From positions 1-48,041 of the forward strand of contig JAXHUA010000165.1 in NCBI GenBank assembly GCA_034189695.1: a stretch of 48,041 nt of DNA. The letters run 5' to 3'. The translations under genes were made by a program, and so were the position numbers. Positions 9,508 to 18,455 of this stretch are shown here, one piece after another. The notes under the pieces are model-generated. The model ran no database searches. It was given only the letters and a program-made list of their open reading frames with translations, and was not told where the DNA came from. The stretch comes from JAXHUA01 sp034189695 (GTDB lineage: Bacteria; Chloroflexota; Dehalococcoidia; E44-bin15). Position 1 is the first letter of the stretch. Each line of letters begins with the position of its first letter.

Positions 9508-12500
9508 GGGTGTTGCAGTGATTGGGGGCGGCGTGTCTGCGGCCCAGGCGGCGCTGACCCTGGCCGAGATGGGGGTGGAGGTCAAGGTGGTGACGTCGTC
9601 GGCGACCCTGGGCTGGGGCGACGGGTGTGGCGGTGCCTCGCTCGTATCACCTGAGGAAAGGCTGGTGGTCTGGCCCCTGTTGCTGCGCGCGGCGACGCAT
9701 CCGCTGGTGACCCTCTACACCAACGCAGAGGTCACCGCCGTCGCCGGCAAACGGGGCAGATTGACGGTGCGGGCCACCAGGCGGCCGAGGTACGTGCGGG
9801 AGAATGCGTGCGTTGGCTGTGGCCGCTGCGAGGCCGCGTGCTCGGTCCAGGTGCCGGTGGTGGTCGACGGTCAAAGGGTACTGCGGAGCGCCATCCGGGC
9901 GCCGGTTGTCCACTGCAAAACGGCTCCCTCCGCCTACTTCATAGAGAAGGATGGGGTTGCGCCGTGCCGGGCGTCATGTCCTCTGGGCATAAACGTCCAG
10001 GGGTTCGTTTCCCTGCTGTCGAAGGGAAAGGTCGATGAGGCGCTCACCCTGATACACGAGGCAGCGCCGCTGGCTGGCGTGCTGGGGCGCGTCTGCACAC
10101 ACCCATGCGAGGACTCGTGCAAGCGAGTCGAGGTAGACGACCCGGTGTATATACAGGGGCTGCACCGCTACGCTGCGGACAATGCGTCGAGTGATGTCGT
10201 GTACGGGCGAAAGGTGCCTGTCGGGACAAAGCGGGAGAAGGTAGCCATTGTTGGGAGCGGCCCGGCGGGGCTGGCCGCTGGTTGGGAGCTGGCGCGCCGT
10301 GGCTACCGGCCGACCATCTTCGAGCAGCACGCCGTGGTTGGCGGCATGCTGGCCACCGGAATCCCGAGGTTCCGTTTGCCATGGGAGGTGCGGTACAAGG
10401 AAGTCGAGATGATCAGGGCGCTGGGGGTGGACATCAAGACCGGCGTCACGGTGGGACGTGACGTAACCATATCGGATCTGAGAGAGAGGAAGTACCGGGC
10501 CTTCTTCCTGGGTATCGGTGCGCATGAGAACTACCGCCTGGGCATCGGCGGTGAGCATCTCGAAGGCGTGGTGGACGCCATGTCGCTGCTCTTTGCGCTC
10601 AACCTGAGGGTGGGGGCCTCGGTCGGGTCGAGTGTGGTGGTCATCGGCGGTGGCAACAGCGCTGTCGACGCCGCCAGAATCGCTAACAGGCGAAGCAAGG
10701 GCAGGGTGCGTGTGCTCTGCATCTGGAAGGAGATGACCGCGGTCAAGGAGGATGTCGAGGACGCCATCAAGGAGGGCGTCCAGATAGATTACGAGACGGC
10801 GCCGGTGGAGATCCTCGGCGACGGCGGCAAGGTCACCGGGGTGCGCTGCCAGCGCACGGTGGGGGGCGACATGTCGCCCGAGAATTTCCGGCTGCCGCGG
10901 CCGATACCGGGGACCGATTTCGTGATAGATGCCGACCAGGTGGTAGTGGCGATCGGGCAGCGGCCCAACACGACAGTGCTCAATATGAAATGGCTCGATG
11001 TCGATGGCGACAGCGCCATCATCAGGGTGGACCCGCTCACGCTGGAGACGAACACGCCGGGCGTGTTCGCCGGGGGCGACTGCATCACCGGGTCGAACAA
11101 CGTGGTCTCAGCGGTGGCGGCCGGCCTGCGGGCGGCGGATTCGATAGACAGGTACCTGAGAGGCCGCGATATGAGAAAGGGCCGCAGCCTGGAGAAACCT
11201 GCGGCGGTGGATATCGATGTGAGGAACCGGGACGTGCTGTACTACAAGCGGGCCCGGATGCCGGGTATCCCCATCTCCAAGAGGAGGGGCAACTACGAGG
11301 AGACCGCCCTGGGGCTGCCGGCGGACGCCGCGGAGCGGGAAGCGAAGCGGTGTCTCAACTGTGCCACCTGCAGTGAGTGCATGGAGTGCGAGCGCGTGTG
11401 TGAGCTGGGGGCTGTGTTCCACGGAGACTGGATGCAGCAGGTGGACGTGCCGGCCGAGATCGTCATAGACTGTGCCGAGACCGGGGAAAGGGGCTGGGCT
11501 GGAGGAGCGGGTGGCGAGGTGCAGCAGGGCGACCTGCCGCAGACGGCCGCCTCGGGCATCTACAGGCTGCAGATTGCCGATGACCTCGATGTCGGTGGGC
11601 GGCTGGCGCGCGCTTCCGCCATTGCCTTCGAGGTTGCGGGCGAGCTCACGGTGAAGGAGGGACCGCAATTGCCCGGGGCCGATTTCAGCGTTGCTCCTGC
11701 GGCGTCTTCGCGACGGTCGAGCTCTGACGGCCCCACGGCGAAGGTGGGGGGAACGCGCGTCGGCGTTGTGCTGTGCCAGTGCGGTGGCAGCGTGTCCTCC
11801 GTGGTGGACTTCGAGCGCGTCACCGCAGAAGTGGAGCGGCTTCCAACCGTGTGCGTGGTGGAGACGCTGTCGCAGGCGTGCTCCGAGGATGGGGCGCACG
11901 CGGTCGGGGCCCTCATGGACGAGTGGAACCTGGAGCGCGTGGTGCTCGCCGCCTGTCGATGCTGTGGTCTGGAGCAGATGTGCTATAGCTGTGCTGACAG
12001 GCGGGTGCTGTGCTATCAGAACCTGAGCCGTGTCCTGGGTGAGGAGGGCGCTGGTGCGGTGGAGTTCGCCAATATCCGTGAGCAGTGTGCCTGGGTTCAC
12101 CAGGACGATGTGGAGGGTGCCACGGTCGCCGCGACGGGCATAGTCACGGCGGGGGTGGCGCGGGCAGGGAGGGCGTGTACGCCGGTGACGGCGGAGCGCC
12201 CGGTGGTGGCGAATGTGGTGGTGCTGGGCGCCGGGCTCTGCGGGCTGGCGGCGGCGCGGAGCCTGGTGATGCGGGGCTGTTCGGTTGAGGTGGTTGATGG
12301 CCCGCGGTCAGCCCGGGACGAGATGGGCGATAGCAATGGCTACCTGGCGAAGAGAGATGACCTGCTGAGGGAACTCGGGGAGCGCGGCGTGCTGGTGAGG
12401 CCGTGGCCGGGCCGACTGGAACTGGGCGGGTCATGTGGCAGCCATGAGGTGGTTCTGGAGAATGGAAGAGACAGCGTGTGCCTCACCGCCGGGGCCGTCA

Positions 12501-13039
12501 TGGTCGACCTGGGCAACCGGGTGGGGCAAATCGATCCCGAGGACGGCAGCGCCGCGCCTGGGGGCCTGCTTGGGCGCGTGCTTGCGTCGAAGAATGCCCA
12601 GGGCCTGGATGATGGGGATGGGTGTGCTGTGGTGAGGAGCGTAGCCATGAAGGAGACGGCGGGCATCTTCATCATGACCGGCGATGCCGAGGGTCTGGTA
12701 GAGGAGCAACTGGTGAACGGAGTGGCCGCCGCGGCCAGGGCACTGGCCTACGTTGGCCGGGGTGTGGTGAGTCCGCGGACCAGCGCGGTAACCATTGACA
12801 GCAAGCTTTGCCGCGGGTGCGGCGATTGCGCCGCAATATGTCCGTATATCGAAATGAAGGAGCGTGGTAACGGTCTGTTCTATGCCTGCGTAGACCCGGG
12901 GTTGTGTCTCGGATGTGGGGCGTGCGTCGGGCGCTGTCCCACCGGGGCGATTCATCAGTCGGTCGAGAGCAACGAGCAGATAGTGGCTACCCTGAAAGGG
13001 CTGATGTTGGAGAGTCCAGAGCCGGTTGTGGCGACATGA
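9500..13039 (+). CDS. Giant HdrA-like / GltD-like flavo-iron-sulfur protein
   Basis: A 1179-residue multidomain oxidoreductase. In order: an HdrA-type flavin fold (GGG at 9-11) with a [4Fe-4S] motif C104/C107/C110/C114; a GltD-type Cys region (C156, C160, C199, C203, C207); GltD FAD fold GSGPAGLAAG at 252-261; NAD(P)H fold GGGNSAVDAA at 383-392; a GltD C-terminal GGDC at 525-528; a Cys-rich segment 618-634; an HdrA N-terminal-like domain at about 752-900; a second dinucleotide fold GAGLCGLAAA at 910-919; and two ferredoxin clusters (C1104/1107/1110/1114 and C1136/1139/1142/1146). GTG at 9500 has AGGTGG before it. It probably exchanges electrons between NAD(P)H and ferredoxin or Hdr clusters, possibly by flavin-based bifurcation; this is inferred. 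The stop overlaps mvhD as ATGA. Confidence 0.85.
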   Translation: MSRGVAVIGGGVSAAQAALTLAEMGVEVKVVTSSATLGWGDGCGGASLVSPEERLVVWPLLLRAATHPLVTLYTNAEVTAVAGKRGRLTVRATRRPRYVRENACVGCGRCEAACSVQVPVVVDGQRVLRSAIRAPVVHCKTAPSAYFIEKDGVAPCRASCPLGINVQGFVSLLSKGKVDEALTLIHEAAPLAGVLGRVCTHPCEDSCKRVEVDDPVYIQGLHRYAADNASSDVVYGRKVPVGTKREKVAIVGSGPAGLAAGWELARRGYRPTIFEQHAVVGGMLATGIPRFRLPWEVRYKEVEMIRALGVDIKTGVTVGRDVTISDLRERKYRAFFLGIGAHENYRLGIGGEHLEGVVDAMSLLFALNLRVGASVGSSVVVIGGGNSAVDAARIANRRSKGRVRVLCIWKEMTAVKEDVEDAIKEGVQIDYETAPVEILGDGGKVTGVRCQRTVGGDMSPENFRLPRPIPGTDFVIDADQVVVAIGQRPNTTVLNMKWLDVDGDSAIIRVDPLTLETNTPGVFAGGDCITGSNNVVSAVAAGLRAADSIDRYLRGRDMRKGRSLEKPAAVDIDVRNRDVLYYKRARMPGIPISKRRGNYEETALGLPADAAEREAKRCLNCATCSECMECERVCELGAVFHGDWMQQVDVPAEIVIDCAETGERGWAGGAGGEVQQGDLPQTAASGIYRLQIADDLDVGGRLARASAIAFEVAGELTVKEGPQLPGADFSVAPAASSRRSSSDGPTAKVGGTRVGVVLCQCGGSVSSVVDFERVTAEVERLPTVCVVETLSQACSEDGAHAVGALMDEWNLERVVLAACRCCGLEQMCYSCADRRVLCYQNLSRVLGEEGAGAVEFANIREQCAWVHQDDVEGATVAATGIVTAGVARAGRACTPVTAERPVVANVVVLGAGLCGLAAARSLVMRGCSVEVVDGPRSARDEMGDSNGYLAKRDDLLRELGERGVLVRPWPGRLELGGSCGSHEVVLENGRDSVCLTAGAVMVDLGNRVGQIDPEDGSAAPGGLLGRVLASKNAQGLDDGDGCAVVRSVAMKETAGIFIMTGDAEGLVEEQLVNGVAAAARALAYVGRGVVSPRTSAVTIDSKLCRGCGDCAAICPYIEMKERGNGLFYACVDPGLCLGCGACVGRCPTGAIHQSVESNEQIVATLKGLMLESPEPVVAT

Positions 13040-13449
13040 ATGGTCGAATGGGACAGGTGATCGTATTCGCCTGCAACTGGGACGGCCTGAGCTGTGTCGA
13101 GGCGGCGGCGGTCGCTGGCCTGAGCTATCCAGCTTCGGTCAAGGTGGTGCGGGTGAGCTGCCTGTCGCGACTGGACCAGGGGCTGATCCTGAAGGCTTTC
13201 GAGCTGGGGGCAGATGGAGTGATGCTCGTGGGATGTGAAGCGGGGGAGTGCCACTTCGATACCGATCCCGAGCTGGTTGACCGGGAGTATGAGAAAGTGC
13301 GGCAGGTGTTGCGGCTTCTGGGATTGGGGGCGGACAGGCTGGCTCTGGTGCGCCTGCCGCGGGGCCACGGCGAGGAGTTTGCCACGCGTGTAACCGAGTT
13401 CGCGATTGAGGTCGAGCGGATGCAGCCCGCACTGGTGCGGGGGCAGTAG
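13036..13449 (+). CDS. mvhD: Hydrogenase iron-sulfur subunit MvhD-like
   Basis: A 137-residue protein of the MvhD/FrhD-like family, a [2Fe-2S] protein that passes electrons between a dehydrogenase or hydrogenase and HdrA. The conserved cysteines are visible in ACNWDG, SCLSR and CEAGECHFD. The ATG at 13036 overlaps the stop of the giant flavoprotein (ATGA). No hydrogenase large or small subunit is present in the window, so here MvhD probably serves the KOR/Hdr proteins. A second MvhD domain is fused to the HdrA gene 1.2 kb downstream. Confidence 0.88.
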   Translation: MNGRMGQVIVFACNWDGLSCVEAAAVAGLSYPASVKVVRVSCLSRLDQGLILKAFELGADGVMLVGCEAGECHFDTDPELVDREYEKVRQVLRLLGLGADRLALVRLPRGHGEEFATRVTEFAIEVERMQPALVRGQ

Positions 13450-13518
13450 AGCGGTCACAGGCGTGACTGGTGGCGATGTCATTGCCGGGACGTTTGAGAG
13501 AAGAGAAGGGGCGACACC

Positions 13519-14655
13519 TTGTCTAGCATAGAGCAGGAGATACGGGATACCAGGGCAAGCCTGTGCCTGGACTGCGGCAAGTGCACCGTGGTGTGCCCGG
13601 TGGCCCAGTTCGATTCGAGTTTCAATCCCCGTCTCATCGTGCAGAGAAGGCTCGGGCCTGACGGCAGCGCGGGCGACGACGATTCCGTCTGGTCGTGCGT
13701 GAGCTGCTATATGTGTACTGAGCGGTGCAACTACCACGTGCGATTCCCGGAGTTCATACAGGCGATGAGGTCGGAGGCGCTGGAGAACGGGGCAGAGTTG
13801 CAGTGTGCGCACGGGGGAACGATGCAGGCACTGATGCACATGATGGCCGATGGGAACGTGCAACAGGACCGACTCGGCTGGCTGCCGCAGGATGTGGAGG
13901 TGGCGAGCGGGTGTGGCACCGTGTTCTTCGTGGGCTGCGCCCCGTATTTCGATGTAGTGTTCAGCGACCTGGGGGTCAACACGCTGGAAGGGGTGAAGGG
14001 CGCGCTGAGGCTGTTGAATCGGGCCGGGATACCCTTTGATCTTCTGGCCAACGAGCGGTGCTGTGGCCGGGACCTGTTGCTGCAGGGCGACAGGGAGGGG
14101 TTCGCCGCCCTGGCGCGGGCAAACATGGAGGAGTTCTCCCGCCAGGGGGTGAAGAGGGTGATCACCGGCTGTCCCGAGGGCTGTCATACGATGAGGGTGG
14201 ACTATCCGCGGGTGCTGGGCGCAGTGGGTGTGGAAGTGCTGCATGTAACTGAGGTGATAGCGCCGCTGGTGGAGAGCGGCGAGCTGCGTCTGGGCGGCAT
14301 GGAGAAGAAGGTCACCTACCACGACCCGTGTACGCTGGGCAGATGCCTGAGGGTTTTCGACCAGCCGCGGCAGGTCCTCGAAGGAATCGCTGGCGTGGAA
14401 GTGGTGGAGATGGAGCAGAGCCGGGAGAAGGCGCTGTGCTGCGGTTCCAGTCCGTGGGCGTTCTGTGGGGTGGTGAACCGCCAGATACAGGAGCAGCGTC
14501 TAGCCCAGGCGGGGGCTACAGGGGCTGAGGTCCTGGTGACCGCCTGCCCCAAGTGTCAGATACATCTCAAGTGCGCTCAGAGGAGCGGGGACGGCGAAGG
14601 GACGGGGATGGAGATACAGGATCTGGCGTCGCTCGCAGCCGGCTCGCTAGACTAG
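13519..14655 (+). CDS. hdrCB: HdrC-HdrB fusion (heterodisulfide-reductase-like)
   Basis: A 378-residue protein that joins two Hdr subunits. The N-terminal HdrC part has two [4Fe-4S] motifs (C16/C19/C22/C26 and C60/C63/C66/C70). The C-terminal HdrB part carries two CCG-type modules: C140, CC at 181-182, C218/C222, and C271, CC at 307-308, C343/C346, the ligands of the non-cubane clusters that reduce a disulfide in methanogens. The first module ends CX3C rather than CX2C. The TTG start at 13519 is the only one that fits the N-terminus. In a bacterium without coenzyme M/B the electron acceptor is unknown. Confidence 0.88.
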   Translation: MSSIEQEIRDTRASLCLDCGKCTVVCPVAQFDSSFNPRLIVQRRLGPDGSAGDDDSVWSCVSCYMCTERCNYHVRFPEFIQAMRSEALENGAELQCAHGGTMQALMHMMADGNVQQDRLGWLPQDVEVASGCGTVFFVGCAPYFDVVFSDLGVNTLEGVKGALRLLNRAGIPFDLLANERCCGRDLLLQGDREGFAALARANMEEFSRQGVKRVITGCPEGCHTMRVDYPRVLGAVGVEVLHVTEVIAPLVESGELRLGGMEKKVTYHDPCTLGRCLRVFDQPRQVLEGIAGVEVVEMEQSREKALCCGSSPWAFCGVVNRQIQEQRLAQAGATGAEVLVTACPKCQIHLKCAQRSGDGEGTGMEIQDLASLAAGSLD

Positions 14656-14667
14656 GAGGTTAGTCGG

Positions 14668-17133
14668 TTGGTTGAAGAGGAATTGAGAATCGGAGTGTTC
14701 GTCTGCGACTGCGGACTGAACATAGCGGGGTCGGTCGACACTGAGGAGGTGCGCGGTTTCGCCGAGGGGCTGCCCGGCGTGGTGGTGGCGGTGCGGAACA
14801 AGTACACCTGCGCTGACCCAGGTCAGGAGGAGATCAAGAAGCACGTCAGGGAGCACCGGCTGAATCGCGTGGTGGTGGCGTCCTGCACGCCGAGACTCCA
14901 CGAGAGCACCTTCCGCAACTGTGTGGCCGAGGCGGGACTGAACCCGTACCTGATGGAGATGGTCAGCATCAGGGAGCAGTGCAGCTGGGTGCATCTTCAC
15001 GACCGGGAGACGGCCACCGAGAAGGCCAAGGACATCATCAAGGTGGCCGTGGCCCGCGCCCGCCTGCTGGAGCCGCAGCAGGAGATGGAGATACCGGTCA
15101 CCGATGCCGCCCTGGTGATCGGTGGCGGGGTGGCTGGAATCCAGACCGCCCTCGACCTGGCTGATGGCGGGCACCAGGTGTATCTGGTGGAAAAGGAGCC
15201 GTCCATCGGGGGGATAATGGCCCAGATAGACAAGACTTTCCCTACCATGGACTGTTCCATCTGCGTGCTCGGCCCCAAGATGATGGACGCGGGCCGGCAC
15301 CCGCTCATCACGCTGTATGCCTACAGCGAGGTCGAGGAGGTTTCGGGGTACGTGGGCAACTTCAAGGTGAAAGTGCGCCGCAAGGCGCGATACATCGACG
15401 AGACGGAGTGCACGGCCTGCGGCGACTGCGCCTCGGTGTGCCCGGTCATCATACCCGACGAGTTCCAGGGGGGCTTCTCGTCACGGAAAGCGGCGTACAT
15501 TCCTTTTCCCCAGGCCGTGCCGTCGGCATACCTCATCGACATGGGGCATTGCCTGGGCAACAACCCGATAGCGTGCGACAAGTGCGTGGACGCCTGCGAG
15601 AAGCAGTGCATCAATCTCAATATGGAGGACGAGGTCGTCGAGCTCGATGTGGGGACCATCGTGGTGGCCACGGGCATGGGGATATACGACCCGACCGCCC
15701 TCGACGAGTACGGGTATACGCGATTCGAGAATGTCGTCACCAGCATCGAGTTCGAGAGGCTGATATGCGGCGGCGGGCCGACCGACGGGCACCTGGTGCG
15801 GCCGTCGGACCGCAAGACGCCGAAGCGTATCGGCTTCATACAGTGCGTCGGCTCGCGCACGGAGAACCGGGGCAACCCCTACTGCTCCAACGTGTGCTGC
15901 ATGAACACCATCAAGGACAGCCTGCTTATCAAAGAGCACCACCCGGATGCGGAGATCTATGTCTTCTACATGGACATCCGTGCCTTCGGGAAGGGATTCG
16001 AGGACCTGTTCCGTCGCTCCAAGGAGAGCGGCGTGCACTACATTCGCGGCCTGCCGGGCGATGTCAGCGAGGACCCGGACACCAGGAACCTGCTGGTGAA
16101 GGTGGAGAACACCACGGCGCTGCGCATCGAGGAGTACGACCTGGACATGGTGGTCCTGTCCGTGGGTCTGCAGGCGAACGATGACCTGAGACAGTTGACC
16201 CAGATGCTCAATATCAGCCAGACCGGCGACGGCTTCGTGATGGAGGCCCATCCCAAGCTGAGGCCGGTCGACGCGCCCACGCCGGGGATATTCTTCGCTG
16301 GCTCGGTCGAGGCGCCCAAGGACATCAAGGACAGCGTTACCCAGGCGGGGGCGGCCGCCGCTCGCAGCTCGATCATTCTTAACTCGGGCGTGCTGAGGAT
16401 GGAGGCGATCAAGGCGGTGGTGGACCTGGACAGGTGCACGTCGTGCGGCGTGTGCGCTCGTGTATGTCCCTTCGGGGCGATCACCGTGGATGTCAAGGGG
16501 AAGGGTGGGGCGCAAGTCGTGGCCGCGGCGTGCGCCGGCTGCGGCGCCTGTGCCGCCGAGTGCCGCTTCGACGCCATACGCATGCAGCACTTCAGCGACG
16601 AGCAGATAGAGGCCCAGGTGGACGCGGCCTTGGAGGAGAAGCCGGAGAGCAAGATCGTCAGCTTCCTGTGCAACTGGTGCAGCTATGCTGGAGGCGATCT
16701 GGCCGGCGTATCGAGGCTGCAGTATCCGCCCAACAACCGCTTCATCCGGGTGATGTGCAGCGGCCGGGTGGGCGAGAAGTTCATCCTTCGCGCCTTCGAA
16801 GAGGGGGCGGCGGTGGTGCTGCTGTCGGGCTGCCACATCAACGATTGTCATTACATATCGGCCAACCACTGGACGAAGCGCCGCGCCGAGCGGCTGTGGC
16901 GGCTCATGGAGAGGCTGGGCATCCGTGCGGAGCGGCTCCGGCTGGAGTGGATCAGCGCTGCGGAGGGGGCACGCTTCGCCGAGATCATGCGCGAGCTGGA
17001 AGAGCTGCGGAAGACGGTCACTGCGGAGGAGATCGAGCACACGAAGAGGGTGCTCGAGGAGCGGAGGCGGGCGAAGGAGGCACAGGTACGAGACGGCGAG
17101 GAGCCGGTATCGGCTGAGGTTGAGAGCGCCTGA
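14668..17133 (+). CDS. hdrA: HdrA-MvhD fusion flavoprotein
   Basis: An 821-residue protein: complete HdrA followed by a fused MvhD domain. HdrA has the N-terminal domain (1-145), FAD fold GGGVAGIQ at 152-159, cluster cysteines C248/C251/C254/C258 and C295/C303/C306/C310/C314, and C-terminal ferredoxin motifs C590/C593/C596/C600 and C622/C625/C628/C632. The MvhD part (about 660-790) has C668, C671, C697, C722 and C727, then a charged helical tail. In methanogens HdrA is the bifurcating flavoprotein. The TTG start at 14668 has a perfect AGGAGGT site 7 bases upstream. Last gene of the kor-hdr operon. Confidence 0.93.
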   Translation: MVEEELRIGVFVCDCGLNIAGSVDTEEVRGFAEGLPGVVVAVRNKYTCADPGQEEIKKHVREHRLNRVVVASCTPRLHESTFRNCVAEAGLNPYLMEMVSIREQCSWVHLHDRETATEKAKDIIKVAVARARLLEPQQEMEIPVTDAALVIGGGVAGIQTALDLADGGHQVYLVEKEPSIGGIMAQIDKTFPTMDCSICVLGPKMMDAGRHPLITLYAYSEVEEVSGYVGNFKVKVRRKARYIDETECTACGDCASVCPVIIPDEFQGGFSSRKAAYIPFPQAVPSAYLIDMGHCLGNNPIACDKCVDACEKQCINLNMEDEVVELDVGTIVVATGMGIYDPTALDEYGYTRFENVVTSIEFERLICGGGPTDGHLVRPSDRKTPKRIGFIQCVGSRTENRGNPYCSNVCCMNTIKDSLLIKEHHPDAEIYVFYMDIRAFGKGFEDLFRRSKESGVHYIRGLPGDVSEDPDTRNLLVKVENTTALRIEEYDLDMVVLSVGLQANDDLRQLTQMLNISQTGDGFVMEAHPKLRPVDAPTPGIFFAGSVEAPKDIKDSVTQAGAAAARSSIILNSGVLRMEAIKAVVDLDRCTSCGVCARVCPFGAITVDVKGKGGAQVVAAACAGCGACAAECRFDAIRMQHFSDEQIEAQVDAALEEKPESKIVSFLCNWCSYAGGDLAGVSRLQYPPNNRFIRVMCSGRVGEKFILRAFEEGAAVVLLSGCHINDCHYISANHWTKRRAERLWRLMERLGIRAERLRLEWISAAEGARFAEIMRELEELRKTVTAEEIEHTKRVLEERRRAKEAQVRDGEEPVSAEVESA

Positions 17134-17249
17134 CCCGGATATGCGTCTTGGTGGGGGGTGAAGCCTTGCGAGATGTGGCAGGGGCGGGTCTCGCCTGGTT
17201 TCAAGTGTGACCGGTCGCTGAGTGCCTCCTCTCTTTTTTTTGGGTGTAG

Positions 17250-17267
17250 CTACACGTAAACGTGTAG
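17250..17267. promoter_or_regulatory. Perfect palindrome upstream of the DUF2851 gene (candidate operator)
   Basis: CTACACG-TAAA-CGTGTAG, 7-bp perfect arms, lying 13 bases before the ATG at 17280 and after a T8 run at 17233-17240. The 16-bp core differs from the sites at 5899-5914 and 24462-24477 at only two positions each. No good -35/-10 pair is seen here. The position, close to the start codon, would suit a repressor. Confidence 0.55.
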
Positions 17268-17279
17268 GTGGTGTTGTGT

Positions 17280-18455
17280 ATGGAGGGGATAACGGAGAGC
17301 ATGGTGTGCCGCGTCTGGCAGGGCCGCGCGCTGCGGGGGAGGTGGCTGGTGATGGCGGACGGGCGATGGGTGCGTGTTGTGCATCCGGGCCGGCCGAATC
17401 CCGTTGCCGGTCCCGACTTCCACCACGCCATCGTGGCGACGGCTGGGGGCGAGGCCCGTGGTGACGTGGAGGTCCACGTGCGCTCAAGCTCGTGGCGGCA
17501 CCACGGGCATCATCGCGACCCGCAGTACAACGGGGTGATCCTCCACGTAGTGATGTGGGACGACGCGCCGGGGCGCACCGTGCGCGCCGACGGCGCCAGC
17601 GTGCCGGTGGTGGCGCTGCATCCGTACGTGGAGGTGACGGGCGCCGCGGCGATGGTGGCGGCGAGGGAGCGCTGCTGGAACGCGGCGAGATGGCTGGGTG
17701 TGGAGGGGATGGGACGGGTGCTCGACCGGGCCGGCGATGAGCGGTTTCGGGCGAAGGCAGGTCGTTTCGGCGACAGGCTGAAGGCGTGTGGGGCGGACCA
17801 GGCGGTGTACGAGGGGTTGATGCGGGCCCTGGGGTACGGGGGAAACGGTCGGGCCTTCGAGGCGCTGGCCAGGCGGGTGCCGTTGCAGGTGCTGGAGGAG
17901 TGCGCCGTGGCCGGCGGGTCGAGCGCAGTGGAAAGGGAGCTTGGGCGAGCGCTGGATGCCGGGGCTGGTGGACTGCCGTGGCGACGGTGCGGCATAAGGC
18001 CGGCCAACATGCCGTCGCGGCGCATCGCCGCCGCTGCGCCTCTGCTGGCGCGGTACGTGGGACGGGGTGGGCTGGGCCAGGGGCTGGCGTCGCTGGTGCG
18101 ACAGGCGGACGTGACGCGCGGGTATCGGGGGATTGAGGACGCTGTGATGGTGAGAGAGCCCGGGTCCGGCGCGTCGATTGGGAGGGGCAGGGCCCGCGAG
18201 ATGGTGGTGAACGTGCTGCTGCCGTTCTCATTTGCCCGGGAGGGGGCCGGCGCGCCGGGGGCATGGCATGCTCTGGAGCTGTACTGGAGCTATCCCCGGC
18301 TGGGGGAGAACCACATCACGCGGCACATGATGGAGCAGATAAACGTGGGGTCGTGGCTGGTGGGGTCGGCGAGACGCCAGCAGGGGCTGCTCCACCTGTA
18401 CCACAACCATTGTCTTGAGGGGGGCTGCGCCGCATGTCCGCTCACGCCAGCCTGA
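17280..18455 (+). CDS. DUF2851 family protein
   Basis: A 391-residue protein that matches the DUF2851 family by its N-terminal pattern: VHPGRPNPVAGPDF, then GDVEVHVRSSSWRHHGHHRDP and NGVILHVVMW. The C-terminal end HNHCLEGGCAACPL contains a Cys/His group typical of the family. The function is unknown in all members. The ATG at 17280 is preferred to the GTG at 17268 because TAGGTGG lies 9 bases before it. Its 3' end overlaps the 3' end of the convergent tsaD gene by 14 bases. A palindromic operator candidate overlaps the leader. Confidence 0.85.
   Translation: MEGITESMVCRVWQGRALRGRWLVMADGRWVRVVHPGRPNPVAGPDFHHAIVATAGGEARGDVEVHVRSSSWRHHGHHRDPQYNGVILHVVMWDDAPGRTVRADGASVPVVALHPYVEVTGAAAMVAARERCWNAARWLGVEGMGRVLDRAGDERFRAKAGRFGDRLKACGADQAVYEGLMRALGYGGNGRAFEALARRVPLQVLEECAVAGGSSAVERELGRALDAGAGGLPWRRCGIRPANMPSRRIAAAAPLLARYVGRGGLGQGLASLVRQADVTRGYRGIEDAVMVREPGSGASIGRGRAREMVVNVLLPFSFAREGAGAPGAWHALELYWSYPRLGENHITRHMMEQINVGSWLVGSARRQQGLLHLYHNHCLEGGCAACPLTPA

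Noticed and set aside
12955..14322. A 455-codon minus-strand open frame opposite mvhD and hdrCB
   Set aside because: His/Leu/Pro-rich shadow frame without a ribosome site; the plus strand carries intact Fe-S motifs.
17233..17250. T8 run after the hdr operon read as an intrinsic terminator
   Set aside because: No stable GC-rich stem ends directly before it; the nearest stem (17168-17173 with 17189-17194) is short and about 40 bases away.
15481..18264. A 927-codon open frame on the minus strand across hdrA and DUF2851
   Set aside because: It is antisense to two genes with clear family motifs, has Pro/Arg-rich shadow composition and crosses their intergenic gap. Long antisense frames are normal in GC-rich DNA.
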